Source of the DNA: Lunularia cruciata
Taxonomy: Eukaryota; Streptophyta; Marchantiopsida; Lunulariales; Lunulariaceae
Length of the DNA: 64,000 nt
Direction: 5' to 3'
Assembly (NCBI GenBank): GCA_948567375.1
Contig: OX419760.1
Coordinates: 54,312,001-54,376,000, forward strand
Position numbers and translations under genes: made by a program. A model generated the notes under the pieces. It did not search any database. It saw nothing but the letters and a program-made list of their open reading frames with translations, and was not told the origin of the DNA. How positions within the stretch are numbered: position 1 is the stretch's first letter; each line of letters starts with the position of its first letter. Shown piece after piece: positions 56,880-64,000 of this stretch.

Positions 56880-57926
56880 CTGCAATGCCTCCTCTGAACT
56901 CCACAATGGAACATCCAAGGTGGATGGAACAATCCCACTCGTACTCCATAGCCGAGTGATCTCCTCTGGTACTGGAGTATCCTCTGCATGGGCGTTTCCT
57001 TCCAACAAGTCACCAGGCCAAGTAATTGCACCGCTGAAAGCCAAAACTGATGCTGCCATGCTCCCAGACTGTAGTGAGCCAAGACTGCCACTACTAAAGC
57101 GTACTGGTAGGCGACATACCCGTCCCTCACCAGACTGCCAACCAGGTCTATAAGAGGTTGTCTCCTCCCAATAGTCAATGCTGAAACCCATAGGGTATAA
57201 CATTGCTCCCCCAACTAGCACATCATATGACTCAGCTATCATCGCAATAGCCTGAGCTCTCACCACCAAGCTATCAGTCGAATGACCAGGCTGAACCTGG
57301 ACAACAAGCTCTCCACGTGTGATGTACTATGTCGAACCACCACCAAGAGATGTCTGGATCTGAAATGGACACCTCTCCACATTGGTCTTCCGTAACTCCA
57401 AACCGACAACTGCAGCCTTCCCCAACATAAGGGGCTGCGCACCAGAGTCTAACAAGACTCTCTGTGGTGTATAGACCTTCCCTGAAGGTCCCACTAAACA
57501 AAAGATCCCTCTGTGGTTATCCAATAGGACAACACCAGGTGTAAACCGCGCTCTCTCAAAGGCCGGTCTAGCTGGCAACTCCTCCAGTCTAGCCGCTGCT
57601 GCCTGCCATAAACCACTGGTCGCTGAACGGATCCCATGCTCCTCAACCAAGTCAGCTCCACTACCAACCACCTCTGCTCTAGTAGTAGGAACTGCACCAT
57701 CCCTACTCTCACACAACATGGCAGCCAACCGGAACATTGGGGCTGGGTCAACTCCCAATGTAAACATGTCACTGGCTGAAAACAAAGGATGCCGCATAAT
57801 CAGCTGAGCCGCCCCCCACATCATGCTAGACTTAGTCTGTGTAGTAGCAGGTGGCTGACTAGCAGGAACTCCATCAGGTACTCCATCACCACCTACCACA
57901 CCTGCACTGGGACGTCTAGGAACCAT
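56880..57926 (-). pseudogene. Element D protease and linker
   Basis: Retropepsin: VLLDSGAQPLMLGKAA has the intact D-S-G-A active site, and VLVGGAMLYPMGFSIDYW is the second loop and tail typical of this group. One stop lies between them (after GGGST). Upstream, 57926-57500 is a Ser/Pro linker from Gag; downstream, 57150-56880 leads to the methyltransferase through another stop. It would process the polyprotein. Same frame as Gag. Confidence 0.88.
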
Positions 57927-57977
57927 GGATGTCGTCTGTAATGCCTCAGATAGCGTGAAAGACTGGGGAAGTCTGAC

Positions 57978-59708
57978 CTATCTCCCAACCTCTCTTCTCT
58001 GTGGGTCCAACTCCACTGATGCTCCTCTAGGCTCAAGAGCACTAACTGCACTCCTAGTCACTGCTGCAGATGCATCCACCTGTGCTGCTCCGCACATGAA
58101 GTCCAAAGCATCTCTATCACCAGCATATGAGGTGGAAGCCTCACCACCCGAATCTGATCTCCTCTGAGCAATAGCCATACTAGCCAATCTCTGCTCCAAC
58201 TGCTCAATCCGAGTAGCCATAGCTGTGTCAGAAGTAAGGGCAAGTACTGCACCCCTACTAGGTGTAGATCCTCTACCATGACCTCTACTACCTCGTCCTC
58301 CATGAACTGGAGCTCCTCTACTACCTGCCATAGTAGCCCTACCACTCCGTAACTCCGGGTGTAGGTCAAAACACCGGTCACTAGTGTGACCAAATCTGTG
58401 GCAATGCTCACACTGCCTCTGTGCTGGCTGTGATGCACTAGAGGTATCAGGTCCGCTGCCATGAGTACACTCTCTCCTATGGTGAGGTCCACCACAAGTC
58501 CAACAAGCAACACCACCACTCACTGGCTGCTGCTGACCCAAAAATGAGGGTAAGGGTCTAACTCCACTAGGCCCTCCACTTGCTCCATAGGATCTGGGCT
58601 GTCCACCCTGTCCTTGAAAACCAACTAGGTGTGGTGCACTCTGCTGCACTCTAGAAGAAGTCACAACCGTGGATGAGGTCTCTCTACCAAATCCAGCTGT
58701 CACCACTCTCTCCTCCACCATGTTGAGCTCAATACGCTCAGCCAAACCAAAGACTACTGCCAAAGTGGGCGAAGTAGCCTGCAACAACGTAGCATCACGA
58801 ACTCTACGTCGCAACTCCCTGTCCAGTATCCCATACTAAAATTGGACTACTTGGGCCTCAGTAACTCCCTGAGTGAAACTGATCAGCCGCCTCATGCAAG
58901 TATATGCCTTGCGTAGGCTCTCTCCAGCCTTCCGCTGGAACTCCTGCAAGCTCCTCAGCTTGTCAGTCCGCACTCCCTGGTAGTTTTGCCTCAAACATAG
59001 GAAGAACTCAACCATGGGGTTAAACCTCGGTACCACACCACCTCCTGCAGCGGTACCTCCACTCGTAGTAGCACTATCTCTAGCTAGTGCACCTCCACTA
59101 GCTCCACCCACACTACTCGAGCTAGAACTCGTAGGTACAGCCGATCTACTCCTGGCCACCGAGCCTGAAGTGATGGAGACATAGTGTGGAGACCAATACT
59201 GTCTCCATAACTCAATCTACTCCAAATGAGCTCTCCTGAACTCATGGTAATCATCCATCGGTGGACCCTCCAAGTGCTAAAACAACCCCTTCCATGCCAT
59301 GAAGGGTGTGAACAAAGTCGGGTTCCGCATCTGCTGCAGATCACACCAACTATCGAACTCCTGGATGAAGTCATCCAACTCAATGGTACCCATTGTACCA
59401 GAGTAACACCTAGGGCCTTTGGAGGCCCCATAAATCTCATCCATGTCCCACAACAACGGTGCGGACACACCAAGTGCACTCTCAACTCAATCAGCTCCTG
59501 TGTCGAACTCCAACTCAGAGTCAATCTCCTCCCTCACTGGGACCTGAGATACAGGCTGATACCGAGCACCACTCTGAGTAAACCCACTGCGTACTACAGG
59601 GCTAACTCCTCTGGAATCTCCAAGAACTCCATCGTGACCATGTAATTGCAACAGCAAACCCGAACTACCAACTACAACCGCAAGTCGCAACCGCAAGTAC
59701 CCCACCAA
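57978..59708 (-). pseudogene. Element D gag with two zinc knuckles
   Basis: One frame with stops at about 59484, 59275, 59215 and 58837. The capsid part reads GTIELDDFIQEFDSWCD, TPFMAWKGLFQHL-like and VEFFLCLRQNYQGVRTDKL, SLQEFQRKAGESLRKAYTCM. The C-terminal part has CWTCGGPHHRREC (a CX2CX3HX4C variant) and CEHCHRFGHTSDRC (CX2CX4HX4C), then an Arg/Gly-rich tail and a short predicted helix (ATRIEQLEQRLASMA). The start codon is uncertain. It forms the particle; dead copy. Confidence 0.85.
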
Positions 59709-60979
59709 GTGCCAACACCACCACGTGCCAACACCAACTAAACACCACCCACTAATGTAACTCTACCGAGATAACTACACTAGGGGAAGGGCAACCTGTA
59801 ACCTGCCATCATAACACGCACTCTCACGGTCTGCAGGTCATCACTTCCTGCCTCACCGGAGAGAAACAAAGGTAGTCTGACTGATCATCACTCCAGCCTC
59901 ACCACCGAGAGCACACCAGAGCACCAACGCTCAAAAGTCAAGGCACCTCACACAAATGTGGTGCACAAACAGAAAGTAGAGAATGGAGGGGATCCAATCA
60001 TAAGAAATCTAAACGAAAACCCTCCATCTCATAACACAACACGAGACTGACTCTGCCACCATTTGGCATTTGACATAAGAGTAGTTCGTATCTAAGTCCT
60101 AAGCTACCAGGATCACCGAGAATGGGATCAAACTGCCTCTCCTAGCCAAAGCTACATGTGTATAGATAATAGTGGCACAGTCACTATGACAACAAGTGAG
60201 GGTGGACCAGTTGGCTAGGGCACCAGTCTAGGAACAAGAGATCTAGGGGTCAAACCCTGTTGCGCACAATCTAGCAAGAAAGGCAGATTTTGCCAACCAA
60301 TGACCAAGATCTACACTAAACTAGCTAGCCTCACGCCAACAAGCTGGCTTGCTGGCCCTTCTAGGCCTTCGTAGCCTCTCATATCCCACAGCCCTATGCC
60401 TCGAAACGCCAAAATTCAGCTAAATGAGGCCTTTCTTGTTGCCACTTTGAACCTCCTCCAAAATTAGCGAAACTTCTCCAAATATGCGAAAGTCCTCCAA
60501 ACTAGCAAAACTTCTCCAAATCTGGCCAAACAGTGAAACTCCTCCAATTCTGGCACAAAATCTGACGTAAAATCTGACGTAAACCCTAAAGATGGATGTC
60601 CGCCAAATCCCCTGCTAACTTTCCACTGGAGCCAAATTGACAAAACGGGTTTTTCCAAATAATAATTTCATGAGAAGAGCTTTCCAACTCCACCTTCAAT
60701 TTCACTTTCTGAGCCCAACTCGCAGCAAATTGGTCCTGCCTTCACCTCTTGAGCTCAAAATCACAACACTGCTCAAAAATTGCTCCTTCTTTGCTCAAAA
60801 TTTGGCCAGCGCTTCCGCACACCATCCGCCTAACTGCCAAATCTGCATCAACTAAATGAGCTTCTGCACACTAGGGAAACATAGAACCTGAATCGAGCTA
60901 CCATGATCCACCAAGCTTGGAGATACCACCAACACTCAACGTTCCTGCACCCGATTTCCCCCTGACTTCACTTCTCTGA
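59709..60979 (-). other. Element D 5' leader with tRNA-like piece
   Basis: No long frame. Features seen: a possible PBS on the minus strand at 60061-60047 (TGGTGGCAGAGTCAG, two changes from the tRNA-Met type); a tRNA-like Pol III promoter pair at 60208-60257 (+); tandem pieces built on AGCAAAACTTCTCCAAA at about 60465-60520; and a doubled AAATCTGACGT near 60560-60585. If the PBS call is right, the 5' LTR would extend to about 60070 and the 3' LTR would be shortened; this is unresolved. Confidence 0.45.
60208..60257 (+). other. Possible tRNA-derived SINE-like promoter
   Basis: CAGTTGGCTAGGGC resembles a Pol III A box and GGGGTCAAACCCT a B box (consensus GGTTCGANNCC), about 26 bp apart, as in tRNA-derived SINE heads. 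Neither box is a perfect match and no tail was found. Confidence 0.3.
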
Positions 60980-61435
60980 TGTAATCAGATTGCTTAACAT
61001 TCTCAACTCAACTCAACTCAACTCAGATCAGTACTTGATCTATCACTCTATAAATTGCCAACAACTGGGCACTGATTACAGTCAAGCGACACCCACTCAA
61101 GCATAGAGAATCCAGGTGACGCTCGCCGGCCTCTGTCCACCATAGCTAGGAACTCGAAGGCTCAACATCAGAGAAGTGAGCTCTCTGGAGCTCAAACTTC
61201 GAAACTATACCCTTGGACTCGAGCTAGCCCTAAAACCCTAACGGTCCCGCTAACGGCACACTCGACGGTGCAAACAGTGCAAAGTGATGGTGGGCCCCAC
61301 CGTGAAGTCAGTACCCCGAACACCAAATCTGACCGTCGGAAGTAGTCTTTGAGATACTACTGAAATAACTCTAACTACTATCACTGGAACTCCAGTGTCC
61401 GAGCAACTAGATGCGGAACTACAAATGGCGTGACA
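60980..61435 (-). repeat. Element D 5' LTR (456 bp)
   Basis: Sense start TGTCACGCC at 61435, right next to the resumed element C frame. A TG...CA pair with GATTACA at 60980 gives 456 bp. It matches the left copy (47853-48300). Confidence 0.75.
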
Positions 61436-61439
61436 CAGC

Positions 61440-62524
61440 GCCCAAAAGCCATTCTTTCAGCCAAGGAGGAAAAGATCCTCGCAAAAGCTAAAGCTAAAGC
61501 CTTGCAGAAAGAATTAAGGGAGGCATTACTCAAGACTCGGGAACTGAGTTTGGAAGAAGAGACGGAGATGAAGTCTCCAATTTTTCCGGCGGATATCCGA
61601 TCCAAAGTAAAGGGTCTGATCCAAGCCGAGGTGGGCCAACCCGAGGAAGCTCGGGTTAAGGCCATCAGCAAGCCCGTCACCATTTTGAAGCGTCCCGAAG
61701 TCAAGAGGGAACATGGAGGGTCCTCGGACCCAAAGCCAAAGACGAAGACAGTTAAATTGGGAGGAGTTCCCCAATATGATATTGTAGCCGATCTGGCCAC
61801 CACAAATGCGAATGTTACATTTAAGCAATTGTGGGAAGATAACAAGCTGTACAAGAGACAGCTTAATTCGGCCCTCAAGAAGGTGAGGTTGATGTCAAAG
61901 AAGGACATGCCTGCTATTTATCATATTGAACAAGAAGATTTGGGATCTCTCGAGGTAGACGCGGAGATTGCAGGGTGCATGATCACATCGATACCCATTG
62001 ACTCTGGGTCCGGTGTGAATGTCATGACCAAAGATACGGCAAATTGACTCGGGTATCATACGTTTGAACCAACACCCCGAGTTTTGAAGTTTGCAGACCA
62101 AACCAGGAGACGGCCCTTGGGCATGCTGTTGAACATTACCACGATCATTGGAAGGGTACCCTTCAAGTTGAATTACATCATGTTGCGGCCAGTGACAAAA
62201 ACTGGTTACCCTCTGTTGATCGGCAGACCTTGGTTGTATAGTGCCCAAGTTGTAGTGGATTGGCATCAGCAGAAGTTAAGATTCAAGGACATTTTGTCCA
62301 AAGATCAGAAGCTGGTGACTGTGAGTTGGACAAAGGTTCCCCATCTCGAGGAAACAAGTTCGTCAGAAGAGGAAGATGAATCCAAAGAGTCATCGTCTTC
62401 GTCCTCAGACAAATCCGAAGACGAAGTCCAAGTTAATTACTTGGAATGCTACGAGGTAGAGGTTGACGATGAAGATCCATATGACCTCACCTCGGGTGAA
62501 CCTGACTTGGAGGAAGGGGTTTGA
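61440..62524 (+). pseudogene. Element C gag-pol continuation: linker and protease
   Basis: The Gag frame cut at 47745 resumes here (RPKAILSAKEEKILAKAKAKA). A Lys/Glu linker leads to the retropepsin domain: CMITSIPIDSGSGVNVMT keeps D-S-G, near 61999-62013. A TGA at 62045 interrupts (likely CGA before). YPLLIGRPWLYSAQVVVDWH closes the domain. An acidic Ser/Glu-rich tail (62355-62520) ends in a stop; pol continues in another frame. Confidence 0.88.
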
Positions 62525-64000
62525 TGGCCGCTCGCCTCGGGTTAAGCCGAGTAAGCACATTGAAGGAGTCATCAACCCCGATGACTGTCAAGAGGTGTTA
62601 CTAACTGAAGGAAAAATTTTAAAGATCTCAAAGACAGTTACTTCGGAGGAGTTGGCAGGATACACTGCCCTGTTTATAGAGTTCCAGGATGTATTCGCCT
62701 AGTTGATTGATCAAATGCTGGGTATTCCACGAGAATTTAGAGAACACCGGATTGATTTGGTTGAAGGTGCAGTTCCGGTTTGGCAGCGACAATACCGCTT
62801 GAACCCAAAGTACTTGCTTTTGGTGAAAGATGAAATTGACAAGTACTTAGGAGCCAGAATCATCTTCCCCGTCATAAGAAGTGAATGGGTCTCCCCCATT
62901 GTCATTGTCCCGAAGAAGAAAATAGGGAAGATCCGAGTGTGCCAAGACTTCCGAAAATTGAACGCAGTTACAAGGAAAGATCATCATCCCTTGCCTTTTA
63001 CCGATACAATTTTAGATCAAGTAGCTGGGCATCCTTGTTATAGTTTTCTCGATGGATTTTCAGGGTACAATCAAGTATCCATTCGAGAAGAAGACAAGGA
63101 TAAAACTACATTCACGACCGATTGGGGCACTTTTGCTTACAATTAAATGCCCTTTGGGTTGTGTAATGCTCATGCTACTTTCCAGCGGATGATGAATTCG
63201 ATCTTCAAGGATTTCCTGCACAAATTTGTGGAAGTTTTTATTGATGAGTGTTGTGTGTTTGGGCGAAGAGATGTACATATAGATTACCTTCGCCAAACGT
63301 TTGAAAGGTGTTGTTTTGCCGGCTTGTCATTACACCCGGAGAAATGCTTCTTCGCAATGAAGGAGGGAATTCTTCTGGGGCATCGGGTGTCAAGCCGAGG
63401 TATTGAAGTCAATGTTGAGAAGGTTAAGATAATCGCAGCTTTGGAATCCCCGAAGAACATCCAGGAGCTGAGAGCCTTCTTGGGACATGTCGGATATTAC
63501 AGACGCTTTGTGTCAAACTATGCAGTGCTTGCTGCACCACTTACAAAGCTTCTGAAGAAATCTGAAGACTATATATGGGAAGCACATCAAGAAGAAGCTT
63601 TCTAGGTGTTGAAGAAGAAACTGGTTGAAGCACTAGTCATGAGGGCCCCGAATTGGGACGTCCCTTTTCATGTGTATGTGGACACTTCGTCCATGGCCAT
63701 CGGGGTTGTCTTAAGTCAGAAGGACAAGAAGAAGGACTGCCCGGTGTATTATGCCAGCTGACAACTTTCAGTTTCTGAAAAGAACTATTCGACGACTGAA
63801 AGAGAAGCACTCGGAATGGTGTATGCCTGCAAGAAATTTTGTCATTATTTGTTGGGGTATGAGTTTGTCTTCTATGTTGACCATTATGCATTGCAACATC
63901 TGGTCAAGAAGGCAGATTTATCGGGACAAATTGCAAGATGGATCTTGTTATTACAAGAGTTCACGTATACTGTACAAGTGAGGAAGGGAGCTTCGCATTC
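62525..64000 (+). pseudogene. Element C pol: RT and RNase H (runs off window)
   Basis: Frame-shifted relative to protease. RT from about 62760: WVSPIVIVPKKK, CQDFRKLNAVT, PLPFTDTILDQVAGHPCYSF, FSGYNQVSI, then a stop at 63144 and MPFGLCNAHATFQRMM. The catalytic motif at 63237-63248 is FIDE where FIDD/FMDD is expected, so one catalytic Asp is lost. RNase H begins near 63660 (HVYVDTSSMAIGVVLSQKDK) and continues with stops (YSTTEREALGMVYACKKF, VDHYALQHLVKK). Integrase should lie beyond 64000. Confidence 0.9.

Larger units (their letters stand above)
47746..61435 (-). mobile_element. Element D: Ty3/gypsy with DNA methyltransferase and PHD finger
   Basis: About 9.9 kb without the B insertion. On the minus strand: LTR-like repeat (61435-60980), leader, gag, protease, C5-cytosine methyltransferase, RT, RNase H, integrase, PHD finger, LTR-like repeat (48300-47853) plus a 107-bp repeat. 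Flanks show ACAGC at 47741-47745 and 61435-61439, a 5-bp target duplication, and the element C frame is continuous across the empty site. The two LTR repeats differ at about 14 of 450 positions, so D is fairly young. The polyprotein is one frame with about a dozen stops and two frameshifts, hence dead. Confidence 0.9.
41780..64000 (+). mobile_element. Element C: Ty3/gypsy with giant LTRs, split by element D
   Basis: The 5' LTR (41780-45565), PBS, gag (45654-47745) and, after the D insertion (47746-61434), protease, RT and RNase H (61440-64000) lie on the plus strand. It runs off the right edge before integrase. It sits in the integrase zinc part of E4. RT motifs (WVSPIVIVPKKK, FLDGFSGYNQV, MPFGLCNAHATFQRMM) and three zinc knuckles resemble non-chromodomain plant gypsy lineages of the Tat/Athila kind; the exact clade needs a tree. 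Confidence 0.9.

Overview
The window is a gene-poor stretch of land-plant nuclear DNA, and about nine tenths of the recognisable sequence is retrotransposon. Signs of a plant are a GDSL lipase of the plant secreted family, initiator-tRNA(Met)-type primer-binding sites next to several LTRs, short TTTAGGG runs, and Ty1/copia and Ty3/gypsy polyproteins of plant type. Deep nesting, old broken elements, a LINE with a restriction-like endonuclease and a methyltransferase-bearing gypsy element suggest a non-flowering plant; a conifer is my best guess, from general impression only. The one intact host gene is the single-exon GDSL esterase/lipase at 17659-18822 (-), with a TATA box about 225 bp upstream of its ATG.

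Left part (1-19250): decayed coiled-coil gag-like debris; a Ty1/copia fossil on the minus strand (LTR and PBS near 15.4 kb, gag split between 14.8 and 6.0 kb, pol 3.7-5.3 kb) interrupted by a complete but dead Ty3/gypsy chromovirus (E1, 7611-14108, two LTRs); then the GDSL gene. Middle (19250-27600): two copies of a LINE with C2H2 finger, reverse transcriptase, zinc knuckle and restriction-like endonuclease face head to head around a spacer of about 90 bp. The left copy carries a solo LTR of the E1 family with a perfect 5-bp target duplication. Then (27600-35360) come pieces of a second chromovirus family whose LTRs hold heat-shock-element-like arrays.

Right part (35388-64000) is a Russian doll. 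E5 (-) is cut at 37793 by E4 (+); E4 is cut at 41779 by element C (+), which has a 3.79-kb LTR that itself carries a long ORF; C is cut after gag by element D (-, 47746-61435); D is cut by B, a solo LTR of C's family (48741-52499). Target duplications or uninterrupted reading frames support the two inner insertions.

The most notable system is element D: a Ty3/gypsy retrotransposon whose polyprotein order is Gag - two zinc knuckles - protease - C5-cytosine DNA methyltransferase (DNMT3/DRM-like) - reverse transcriptase - RNase H - integrase - PHD finger. It pairs a DNA-methylation writer with a chromatin-reader-type finger in one mobile element. Retrotransposon-encoded DNMTs are known from dinoflagellates and charophyte algae; I know of no description in a seed plant. 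This copy is dead (about a dozen stops, two frameshifts), but the methyltransferase motifs remain readable.
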